From: DUAG01 sp046756865
GTDB taxonomy: Bacteria; Nitrospirota; Nitrospiria; SBBL01; JAADHI01
Direction: 5' to 3'
Assembly (NCBI GenBank): GCA_046756865.1
Contig: JBHHXE010000049.1
Coordinates: forward strand, 1-13,713
Length of the DNA: 13,713 bases
In this document: positions 1-5,839 of the stretch, piece after piece
Position numbering within the stretch: position 1 is the first letter of the stretch
Layout: every line of letters begins with the position of its first letter
Notes under the pieces: model-generated
The model's database searches: none
The model's input: the letters and a program-made list of their open reading frames with translations, nothing else
What the model was told of the DNA's origin: nothing
Made by a program: the position numbers and the translations under genes

Positions 1-2
1 TG

Positions 3-158
3 CAATTGAACTACCGCCTGGGAACCTGGCTGGAGCCGCGGCATTTGGTTCCGCCGAGGGTCGAACTTCAGGTCATGAATGATGAGTTAGAAGATGTTTT
101 GGATGTGAACTTCCGGCGAATCGGGGAGAAATCAGGAACCGGAAATAAAAAAAAGTAA
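3..158 (+). CDS. 3' end of an unidentified gene (5' truncated by window edge)
   Basis: Frame 3 is open from the left edge to a TAA at 156-158, giving the last 51 residues of a protein that starts outside the window. The visible tail contains NYRLGTWLEPRHLVPP, then an acidic stretch (NDELEDVLDVN) and ends in a very basic GNKKK. Frames 1 and 2 hit stops early, which makes frame 3 the likely coding frame. I do not recognise the family and no catalytic motif is visible. The charged, lysine-rich end suggests a flexible C-terminus. The next gene begins 126 bases downstream, so this may be the last gene of an upstream unit. Confidence 0.55.
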   Translation, partial: QLNYRLGTWLEPRHLVPPRVELQVMNDELEDVLDVNFRRIGEKSGTGNKKK

Positions 159-202
159 GGGAGGTCCGGCTTCCCGGTGTAAGAAGTGCTGTTCTGTTAC
201 CC

Positions 203-231
203 TTGAGTTGAATACGCTTAGCTGGGATAAA
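203..231 (+). promoter_or_regulatory. possible weak sigma70 promoter for the CopD-like gene
   Basis: TTGAGT at 203-208 is followed after 17 bases by GATAAA at 226-231, in the 126-base spacer before the CopD-like gene. The -35 matches 5 of 6 and the -10 only 4 of 6 consensus bases. It is the best-spaced pair I could find there. The predicted transcript would start near 238 and leave a leader of about 45 bases. Confidence 0.25.
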
Positions 232-284
232 ATTGCAGGTGGAGTCCGATACGGGGGATTCTCTTATTCCTGAAGGAGGGCGAT

Positions 285-743
285 GTGGCTTGGATGATCG
301 TCACATGGATCCATGTTATTGCAGCCATGTTCTGGATCGGGGGTATGCTTTTCTTTGTGTTGGTGTTCATCCCTTCAGTACGGGAAGGGCTGTCCGATAC
401 GCAGAAGACAGCATTAATCAGCCGCGTTGGAAAACGGTTTCGTACATGCGGATGGATCGCGCTCGGACTTCTCATTGGTACCGGCCTTCTGATACTTTAC
501 TTGGGCGGATTGTCCCTCTCTGATTATGGGAGGCCGCTCTGGATCAAACTCTCTCTTGTCTTCCTCATGATTTCCTTGTCTTTTTTGCATGACGTGGTTC
601 TCGGACCGAGATCAATCCGTGTAAGTCAAATAACAACAGGCCCGCATCGACTTCAGATCATCGTCAGATGGATGGCGAGATTTAATCTGCTCGTTGGATT
701 GCTTGTTGTTCTTGCGGCTGTTTATCTGGTGCATGCTTCATGA
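285..743 (+). CDS. CopD-like four-helix integral membrane protein
   Basis: The 152-residue product has four hydrophobic segments at about residues 3-29, 55-76, 86-106 and 130-150, as in small proteins of the CopD / DUF4149-like membrane superfamily. The first helix carries the characteristic WIHVIAAMFWIGG segment, with His10 and a WIGG turn. Another histidine sits at the end of helix 3 (LHD, His102). In this superfamily such histidines are thought to bind haem or metal, but the role here is inferred. The start is GTG at 285: AAGGAGGG ends at 280, while the next ATG (294) would be too far from it. The upstream ATG at 283 runs into a stop at once. The hemerythrin gene follows 88 bases later on the same strand, so joint transcription is plausible and would link two metal or O2-related proteins. 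Confidence 0.75.
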   Translation: MAWMIVTWIHVIAAMFWIGGMLFFVLVFIPSVREGLSDTQKTALISRVGKRFRTCGWIALGLLIGTGLLILYLGGLSLSDYGRPLWIKLSLVFLMISLSFLHDVVLGPRSIRVSQITTGPHRLQIIVRWMARFNLLVGLLVVLAAVYLVHAS

Positions 744-831
744 CCTTGGTTTTGAAGTTGCCGTCAGGTCGGGGGTGAATGGAAGTTGGCATTCGGATCT
801 GGCTGCCGAGCGGATCCGCGGGGAAAAGGAA

Positions 832-1404
832 ATGAGCCAAAAAGAGCGTGCCGATCTTAATAAAGAAATTGCCTATGATCCGATCCAATTATTAAAGAAA
901 GAACATGAAGAAACATTACGAAAATTAGAAGTGGCAAAACAGGCTATGCAGTCCTGCCATGGTCTTCCAGGAAATACAGCTTCGCAGCAAAGGGTTGCAG
1001 AGGAAGCCTGGATTAAAGATTTTGTCGTTTCGCTGATAAGAGAGGTTCGGCTTCACTTTCAGAAGGAAGAAGAGGCGCTTTTTCCAATATTGGCGGAGTA
1101 TATCGGAAAAGAGCATGGCCCGATAGAAGTGATGCTCCATGAGCACGAGATTTTGAGGCTGGCCTTTCGTGATTGGGAGGGACTTCTTATCCAGTTCTGC
1201 GAAAGTCAGGGGCCGGATAAACAAGGCTCCCTCAATGCCCTTATTGCGTCCGGAGACGAAGCGTTTAACCTCTTCCGCCAGCACAGCAGCAAGGAGAGCA
1301 AGATCCTTTTCAAAATATGTGAGGCCTCATTGTCAGGAGAGGAGAAAAGAATGGTTTCAGAAAGCATTGAGGCCATTGGCGCCGGCCGCGCCAGCAAGAC
1401 TTGA
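832..1404 (+). CDS. hemerythrin-like (HHE) domain protein
   Basis: The 190-residue product is an all-helical hemerythrin-type protein, a family that binds a non-haem di-iron centre and O2, NO or redox signals. Candidate ligands fall in family order: His25 (KKEHEE), His75 and Glu79 (HFQKEEE), His103 and His105 (LHEHEILR), and His151 with Glu155 (HSSKES). There is no signal peptide, so it is probably cytoplasmic. The frame stays open upstream to 694, but that extension overlaps the end of the CopD-like gene and has no conserved features. ATG 832 directly precedes the domain and has a purine-rich GGGGAAAAGGA before it, although the AGGA spacing is short. A GTG near 776 cannot be excluded. Function beyond iron and O2 binding, such as sensing, storage or stress, is not decided by the sequence. 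Confidence 0.82.
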   Translation: MSQKERADLNKEIAYDPIQLLKKEHEETLRKLEVAKQAMQSCHGLPGNTASQQRVAEEAWIKDFVVSLIREVRLHFQKEEEALFPILAEYIGKEHGPIEVMLHEHEILRLAFRDWEGLLIQFCESQGPDKQGSLNALIASGDEAFNLFRQHSSKESKILFKICEASLSGEEKRMVSESIEAIGAGRASKT

Positions 1405-1504
1405 TCCGCGCTTCCTCAGCCCTTTCCCCTTGTAAATTCCCGTAAATTAAACCCTCCTGCATGCTTCATGAACATGTACGATGTGGCGTGCCCCTTTACC
1501 TTCC

Positions 1505-1543
1505 GGGAATCTCTCAAAATACTCCTTTTGGGGGATTGTGCCC
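1505..1543. other. long inverted repeat (hairpin) in the spacer after the hemerythrin gene
   Basis: AATCTCTCAAAA (1508-1519) pairs with TTTTGGGGGATT (1526-1537) over 12 consecutive positions, two of them G-U pairs, with a six-base loop TACTCC. GGG 1505-1507 and CCC 1541-1543 can extend the stem past a GTG bulge. No T-run follows on either strand, so a standard intrinsic terminator is not supported. It may be an RNA structure at the end of the hemerythrin transcript, or a leader element for the zinc-ribbon gene. The 1405-1672 spacer holds this element and the one at 1585-1623, and I see no gene in it. Confidence 0.5.
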
Positions 1544-1584
1544 TCTTCCGGTTTATATCAGAATATAGGCTGCTGTAAAAATTT

Positions 1585-1623
1585 CACCCGGCGGCCTGGA
1601 AGGCTCAAAAGATTTTCCGGGTG
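1585..1623. other. nested inverted repeat upstream of the zinc-ribbon gene
   Basis: CACCCGG (1585-1591) and CCGGGTG (1617-1623) form a perfect 7-base inverted repeat. Inside it GCCT (1594-1597) and AGGC (1601-1604) form a second small hairpin. The element ends 49 bases before the zinc-ribbon start codon, so it could be a structured 5' leader or an operator. No known riboswitch class is recognisable. Confidence 0.35.
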
Positions 1624-1672
1624 GGTTCTCCCATAATCCAGCCAGCAAAGGGAAACAAGCAGGAGGGGCCCG

Positions 1673-1867
1673 ATGAAATGTCAGAGATGTCAGGGAATGA
1701 TGGTCGAAGAGCGGATTTATACTCACCAGGGGGGGGCTCGCATTTCCCGTTGTCTTCTTTGTGGAGATATTCTGGATACGAGAGTTCTTTTTAACAGAGA
1801 CCGGTATCGTTTTCGCGAGTCCGAATGCGAGAAAAACTTTGGCGACCGGCTCCGTTTAACAGCCTGA
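1673..1867 (+). CDS. small zinc-ribbon (CxxC...CxxC) protein
   Basis: The 64-residue product has Cys3-x2-Cys6 and Cys27-x2-Cys30 (CQRC and CLLC), the four ligands of a rubredoxin-like zinc ribbon, followed by GDILD and a basic, arginine-rich C-terminal half. Very short proteins of this layout are common near regulatory genes in environmental bacteria, Nitrospira among them, from memory rather than a search. They are presumed nucleic-acid or protein binders. The start is well supported by AGGAGGGG at 1661-1668, four bases before the ATG. It stands alone: a structured spacer lies upstream, and it converges on the LuxR-type regulator with only three bases between the two stop codons. The molecular role is unknown. 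Confidence 0.75.
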   Translation: MKCQRCQGMMVEERIYTHQGGARISRCLLCGDILDTRVLFNRDRYRFRESECEKNFGDRLRLTA

Positions 1868-1879
1868 AAATCAGGGCTG
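1860..1879. terminator. hairpin spanning the convergent stop codons
   Basis: CAGCCTGA (1860-1867) pairs with TCAGGGCTG (1871-1879), eight pairs with one bulged G and an AAA loop. The left arm contains the TGA of the zinc-ribbon gene and the right arm contains the stop (TCA on this strand) of the minus-strand regulator. The placement between convergent genes suggests a bidirectional terminator. Neither side has a proper T-run, so it would be inefficient or Rho-aided. Confidence 0.35.
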
Positions 1880-2551
1880 GACTGAGGCCTTGGTCAATAG
1901 TTTTGAGAAGAGCGCTGTGCGGTTGTGGACCTGCATCTTCTCGTAGATATTTTTAAGGTGGGCTTTGACCGTTAGATTGCTGATGAAGAGTTTCTCCGCA
2001 ATCTCCTTGTTGGTATGGCCCCGGCAAAGCCATTTGACCACATCCACTTCCCTTTTAGAAAGGCCAAAACCATCTTCGACTTTTAGCATGTCGATGATGT
2101 GATCGTTTCCCTCGGCCTGAAGAATTAAGTGAGATTGAAGAGATACGGATCGCTTTTCCAGGGCCAGGCGAATTGTTTCAATCAGCTTTAGGGGATCGTC
2201 TTTTGACTTTTGAATGTAGTCAAAAGCCCCTTCCCTCCGGAGAGATTGTACGGCCGTCTCAAGCGAGGCGTGGCTGGTCAACATGATCACGACGACATCC
2301 GGATCAATCTGCTTGGCTGATTTCAAAACCTCAATGCCGTTGATCTTGGGGAGGTGGATGTCAAGGATAAGGACCCCACAACGGGTGTCCCCCCGTTGAA
2401 GAAGGTCGATTGCTTCCTGGCCGTCCCTTGCGAGATGTAAGGGGTTGGTGAGTCCTCCTTTCTGAAGCGCCCTTCGAATGATTTCAATATCGGACAGGTT
2501 GTCTTCAACAAGGAGAATAGGAATAGACGATGGCTTGATAGGCGTCTGCAT
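1871..2551 (-). CDS. LuxR/NarL-family response regulator (REC + HTH)
   Basis: This is a two-component DNA-binding regulator. Numbering from ATG 2551 (226 residues), an N-terminal receiver (about 10-130) shows the acidic pair Glu16-Asp17 (LLVEDN), phospho-acceptor Asp64 (LILDIHLPK), Thr92 (MLTSHA) and Lys115 (YIQKSKDD). A short linker leads to a LuxR-type helix-turn-helix (about 162-222) with LSKREVDVVKWLCRGHTNKEIA and the recognition part NLTVKAHLKNIYEK. Length and layout are normal for the NarL/FixJ group. The frame also has GTG at 2560, but AGGGGAGG would then lie only two bases away, so ATG 2551 is preferred. The gene diverges from the globin-coupled kinase, and its receiver closely resembles the Rcp1-like receiver on the kinase's other side, so the kinase is a likely partner (inference). 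A consensus sigma70 promoter lies just upstream. Confidence 0.9.
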   Translation of the reverse strand: MQTPIKPSSIPILLVEDNLSDIEIIRRALQKGGLTNPLHLARDGQEAIDLLQRGDTRCGVLILDIHLPKINGIEVLKSAKQIDPDVVVIMLTSHASLETAVQSLRREGAFDYIQKSKDDPLKLIETIRLALEKRSVSLQSHLILQAEGNDHIIDMLKVEDGFGLSKREVDVVKWLCRGHTNKEIAEKLFISNLTVKAHLKNIYEKMQVHNRTALFSKLLTKASVQP

Positions 2552-2593
2552 CTGCTGCACGTCCTCCCCTCATTCCTTAAGACGACAAAAAGG

Positions 2594-2622
2594 ATTATAA
2601 TAGCTTGATCTGAAGCTGTCAA
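2594..2622 (-). promoter_or_regulatory. consensus sigma70 promoter for the LuxR-type regulator
   Basis: Read on the minus strand, TTGACA (2622-2617) is followed by exactly 17 bases and then TATAAT (2599-2594). Both hexamers match the consensus perfectly. Transcription should start near 2587, about 35 bases before the preferred ATG at 2551. No comparably good promoter is visible for the divergent kinase gene in the same 118-base spacer. Confidence 0.75.
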
Positions 2623-2669
2623 AAAGTAGCCATTTGCTAAGCTGAGGTTACTATCCATATCGGAGAGAA

Positions 2670-3926
2670 ATGGTTCCGGAACAGGATTTAATGAAAGAGC
2701 TGGGGATCGACATGGAGGAGATCCGGCGTCGGATGTCTTTTATCGGTCTTTCAGAAGAAGAGGTCCGGCTTCTCTCCGGGATGGAGGCTTTTGCAGAAGG
2801 TCACGCGGACCGGATTGTCGCAGCCTTTTATCAACACCTTCTAGCCTATAAGGAGACCCGGGCTTTCCTCAGGGATCAGGCTACTGTTGATCGGCTTTTG
2901 AAATCACAGAAGGCGTATCTTCTTGAGATCTTCAGTGGAAAATTCGACAAGGCCTATTTTGAAAGGCGCCTCCAGACGGGCGCCGTACACCACCGAATTG
3001 GACTGGAACCGAAATGGTATATTGCAACTTACTCTTTTTACGAGAATCTCATCTCTCAATTAATCTCGTCGGCCTATCAGGACGAGCCGGATAAAGGCCT
3101 GAGTCGTGATCTTGCCGTGAGGAAAATTTTTCGCATTGATATGGTGTTGGCCCTTGAATTCTATTTTCATAGCTATTTTCTTGAGATGAAAACCCGGCTC
3201 GATGAGAATATAAAAGAGATGGACGATTTTACGCGCATGGTCTCACATGATTTGAAGGAGCCCCTCCGGGGGATTGAAGCCTTTTCCAGCTTTCTTCTGG
3301 AGGATTACACCGCCCTGCTAGATGAGAAAGGGAAGCAATACCTGAATTTTCTCAGGGAATCTGCTGTTCGCATGAAGGAGTTGATCCACGATCTCCTCAC
3401 CCTTGTTTCTTTGTCACGCAAGGGTCCAAACTTTGAAGATGTTAACCTGAATAGCCTCCTGGCAGAGGTTAAGCACGACCTGGAATTTTCAATCCAACAA
3501 AAGAGGGCGGAAGTGCAATGTCTTTCTTCTCTTCCGACACTTTATTGTGACCCGATCCAGATCGGAGAGGTGTTCAAAAATCTCCTCTCAAATGCAATCA
3601 AATTCAATACAAAAACGCCGCCCCGCGTGGAGTTTGGAGTACGGGAGGAAAAGGCTTCTTACATATTTTCCTGCAAAGATAACGGAATCGGGATTGATCC
3701 GCGCTACATTGAGCAGATATTTCGTCCTTTTGAGCGTCTTCATCCTCAGGATGAGTTTGAAGGGACCGGCGTCGGGCTGGCCATCTGCAAGAAGGTTATT
3801 GAAGGATACGGGGGCAAGATCTGGATCGAATCAGAAGAAGGCGCAGGAAGTATCTTTTTCTTTACGCTTCCCAGGAAACCGGAGAAACGGCGAAACGAGG
3901 CAACAGGATTATCAAAAACACCATGA
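2670..3926 (+). CDS. globin-coupled (protoglobin) sensor histidine kinase
   Basis: The 418-residue product joins an N-terminal protoglobin domain (about 10-175) to a kinase core. The globin part has the sensor-globin signature VHHRIGLEPKWYIATYSFY; His107 aligns with the proximal haem ligand of HemAT-type globins (VHxRIGL). It should therefore bind haem and sense O2, NO or CO in the cytoplasm. No membrane segment is present. The kinase has an H-box with His193 (MVSHDLKEPLRGIEAF), an N-box (NLLSNAIKF, Asn308), a G1 box (DNGIGID, 337-343) and a G2 box (GTGVGL, 365-370). The SHDLKEPLR type of H-box is typical of phytochrome-like kinases that work with small Rcp1-like receivers, and such a receiver follows immediately. 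ATG 2670 follows GGAGAG closely; ATG 2691 is an alternative. I see no missing catalytic residue. Confidence 0.92.
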   Translation: MVPEQDLMKELGIDMEEIRRRMSFIGLSEEEVRLLSGMEAFAEGHADRIVAAFYQHLLAYKETRAFLRDQATVDRLLKSQKAYLLEIFSGKFDKAYFERRLQTGAVHHRIGLEPKWYIATYSFYENLISQLISSAYQDEPDKGLSRDLAVRKIFRIDMVLALEFYFHSYFLEMKTRLDENIKEMDDFTRMVSHDLKEPLRGIEAFSSFLLEDYTALLDEKGKQYLNFLRESAVRMKELIHDLLTLVSLSRKGPNFEDVNLNSLLAEVKHDLEFSIQQKRAEVQCLSSLPTLYCDPIQIGEVFKNLLSNAIKFNTKTPPRVEFGVREEKASYIFSCKDNGIGIDPRYIEQIFRPFERLHPQDEFEGTGVGLAICKKVIEGYGGKIWIESEEGAGSIFFFTLPRKPEKRRNEATGLSKTP

Positions 3927-3961
3927 CGGGACAAGGCCAGATGGAGAGGGAGGGCTTGCGG

Positions 3962-4411
3962 ATGAATGACATTCAGCCGGTGCGGATACTCCTTGTCGAA
4001 GACAACCTGCACGACATTGAGATTGCCCGACGTGCCTTTGCCAAAGGACATATCAAAAATGAACTCTTTATCGTCAGGGATGGGCAGGAGGCGCTCGATT
4101 TCCTGACCCATCAAGGTGCGTATCACATCACTGAGATGGCACCCCGCCCGGGGATGATACTGCTTGATCTGAACCTGCCCAAAGTGAGCGGGTGGGGGGT
4201 TCTGAAGAAGATAAAGCAGGACCGCGACTTAAGGTCAATTCCTGTTGTTGTCTTAACGGTCTCTAATCGGGAGGAAGATATTTATCTTTGTTATGATCTA
4301 GGTGTTAATACCTATATCCAGAAACCGGTTGAGTTTAAGGCCTTTTTGAAGGTAATACATACGATACAGGAATATTGGGGTTTGGCCGCTCTCCTTCCTC
4401 CTAAAAAATAG
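3962..4411 (+). CDS. Rcp1-like stand-alone response regulator receiver
   Basis: The 149-residue product is a single receiver domain without an output domain. It has Glu13-Asp14 (LLVEDN), phospho-acceptor Asp69 (ILLDLNLPK), Thr99 (VVVLTVSN) and the conserved Lys121-Pro122 (YIQKPVEFKAF). Length and sequence fit the Rcp1 group that accepts phosphate from phytochrome-type kinases. An in-frame ATG at 3923 would overlap the kinase stop as ATGA, giving 162 residues. GGGAGGG (3948-3954) sits seven bases before ATG 3962, so the shorter form is preferred. It is surely co-transcribed with the protoglobin kinase and is its most likely phosphate acceptor. Its output may be protein-protein contact, a phosphorelay or a phosphate sink competing with the LuxR-type regulator. 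Confidence 0.9.
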   Translation: MNDIQPVRILLVEDNLHDIEIARRAFAKGHIKNELFIVRDGQEALDFLTHQGAYHITEMAPRPGMILLDLNLPKVSGWGVLKKIKQDRDLRSIPVVVLTVSNREEDIYLCYDLGVNTYIQKPVEFKAFLKVIHTIQEYWGLAALLPPKK

Positions 4412-4449
4412 TCTGCCCTGTCATTCCCTCTTTCCGGATCGGGGCTGTC

Positions 4450-5736
4450 CTATTTTACCGGGAGACGTATGGAAAAGGTTGTCCCCTGCCCGACTGCGCT
4501 TGCGACCATGATTTGGCCGCCGTGGTTTCGTACCGTTCCCAGCGCGACGGCAAGCCCGAGCCCAGTTCCCTTACCGACCGGTTTGGTGGTAAAGAATGGA
4601 TCAAAGATCTTATCGAGGTGGGCCGGATCAATTCCGATACCGGTATCCTTTAAAAGGATCTGGATCATCTGATTGCCTCGGGATGACTTTCCGTACCGGG
4701 GGTGTGCCCGCTGCTCAACCTCCATTAAATGTGTGGTGACCCGAATGCTGCCTTCCCCTTCGATGGCATCAATTGCATTCAGCAAGAGATTGATCATCAC
4801 TTGTAGAACCTGGTCCCCGTCTGCGTGAACTTCCGGTAGATGAGGGTCGAGATCGGTGTTTATAGAGATGCCCTTAGCTTTGGCATGTTGCCCGATAAAA
4901 TCGACCCCTTTATTGATGACCCCGTTCAAGTCCAATTGTTTCTTCTCAATCGGTTCTCCACGGGCAAAGGTCAGCAGATGTTGGATAAGTCGCGTTATCC
5001 GGTCAATCTGTTCCATGATGATCATCAAGCCCTTTGCTGTTTTTTCCTCTTTTGTGTGTCTCAGCAGGGACTCCGCCCGTCCGAGAATAACATTCATCGG
5101 GGTGCCGACTTCATGAGCCAGCCCTGAGGCAAGCGTCCCCATGGCGGCCATTTTTTCCGTTTGGAGGAGGGCCTGTTCCAGATGTTTTTTCTCGGTAATA
5201 TCTGTCACAATGGAGATGCCGAAGATGACAGCCCCTTCGGGCCCACGAACAGGGAGGGCTGAAATCGAAAGATGGTGTTCATTTCCAGGTTCAGTGGAAA
5301 TGAGACCTGCAATATCTGCGAAGCCCTGGCCCTCAAAAATGGTTTCAAGCATTTTCTTAATTCTCTCGGGTGGGTTCTCTTTTATGATTTTTTTTAAAAT
5401 ATTATGCGCTTTCATATCCTCATCAGATATTTTGAGGAGGTCTGAAAAAGCCCTGTTCCAGAGGAGAATTTTACCCTGTTTGTTGAAGGTGAAGAGAGGG
5501 ATGGATGTATCCTCGAATATGGAGCTGAACCCAACTTCGTAGGCTCTCAGTCGGACGGTCTTTTCCGCCAGTGCATCCTGTAGTTTATGGATTTGTATGC
5601 ATAACTCGCGTTTTGAGGTTTCGGGTTTCTGCCTGGAGTTGTTGTCGGAATCCGCGCTGGATTGTTTCATCTCTTCCTCTTGAAAGATAGGGCTATTGTA
5701 AGATGCGGGAGAAGAGGAGTCAATCCGCTTGAACAT
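4450..5736 (-). CDS. soluble PAS-domain sensor histidine kinase, NtrB type
   Basis: This 428-residue cytoplasmic kinase has a polar N-terminus, a short helical segment (about 43-66), a PAS domain (about 68-185, ending in the DITEKKHLEQAL linker), then HisKA and HATPase regions. The H-box is GLAHEVGTPMNVILGRAE with His208, the N-box INLLLNAIDAI (Asn316, Asn320), the G1 box DTGIGID (364-370) and the G2 box GKGTGLGLAV. These boxes match NtrB-like kinases that pair with sigma54 activators, and the next gene, divergent across 103 bases, is such an activator. There are no membrane helices, so the PAS domain senses an internal signal; no ligand-specific residue is recognised. ATG 5736 is used. ATG 5670 (residue 23), preceded by AGAGGAAGAG, is a real alternative. 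It converges on the Rcp1-like gene, with 38 bases between. Confidence 0.9.
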   Translation of the reverse strand: MFKRIDSSSPASYNSPIFQEEEMKQSSADSDNNSRQKPETSKRELCIQIHKLQDALAEKTVRLRAYEVGFSSIFEDTSIPLFTFNKQGKILLWNRAFSDLLKISDEDMKAHNILKKIIKENPPERIKKMLETIFEGQGFADIAGLISTEPGNEHHLSISALPVRGPEGAVIFGISIVTDITEKKHLEQALLQTEKMAAMGTLASGLAHEVGTPMNVILGRAESLLRHTKEEKTAKGLMIIMEQIDRITRLIQHLLTFARGEPIEKKQLDLNGVINKGVDFIGQHAKAKGISINTDLDPHLPEVHADGDQVLQVMINLLLNAIDAIEGEGSIRVTTHLMEVEQRAHPRYGKSSRGNQMIQILLKDTGIGIDPAHLDKIFDPFFTTKPVGKGTGLGLAVALGTVRNHGGQIMVASAVGQGTTFSIRLPVK

Positions 5737-5783
5737 TCTTTATGGGGTCCTCTATCAGAGAGGGAGTATTTTGCAGTGAAAAA

Positions 5784-5792
5784 TGATATAAT
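5784..5792 (+). promoter_or_regulatory. extended -10 promoter for the NtrC-type activator
   Basis: TGATATAAT (5784-5792) contains a perfect TATAAT preceded by TGN, the extended -10 motif that can work without a good -35. No good -35 lies 17 bases upstream. The predicted start near 5799 leaves a leader of about 41 bases that includes an AGGAGAG ribosome site. Just upstream CCTCT and AGAGG (5749-5763) form a short dyad that could bind a regulator. Confidence 0.5.
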
Positions 5793-5839
5793 GAACTATC
5801 CCTGAAAGATATATTTAGCGTGAAGACAGGAGAGAGGTC

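Noticed and set aside
694..831. Upstream extension of the hemerythrin frame to an ATG at 694
   Set aside because: It overlaps the end of the CopD-like gene by 50 bases, has no good ribosome site and adds residues with no family similarity.
2573..2601. Plus-strand TATAAT at 2596-2601 as a promoter for the globin-coupled kinase
   Set aside because: It is largely the mirror of the minus-strand -10 (TTATAA symmetry) and has only TTCCTT at the -35 position; the minus-strand reading is a perfect consensus.
3923..3961. ATGA-overlapping start for the Rcp1-like receiver
   Set aside because: ATG 3962 has GGGAGGG at ideal spacing and gives the usual family length; the overlap start has no ribosome site nearby. 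It is kept as an alternative only.
5762..5775. Sigma54-like GG...TTGCA before the NtrC-type gene
   Set aside because: The distance between GG and GC is nine bases rather than ten and the -24 side lacks the TGGCA context; the extended -10 is a better explanation.
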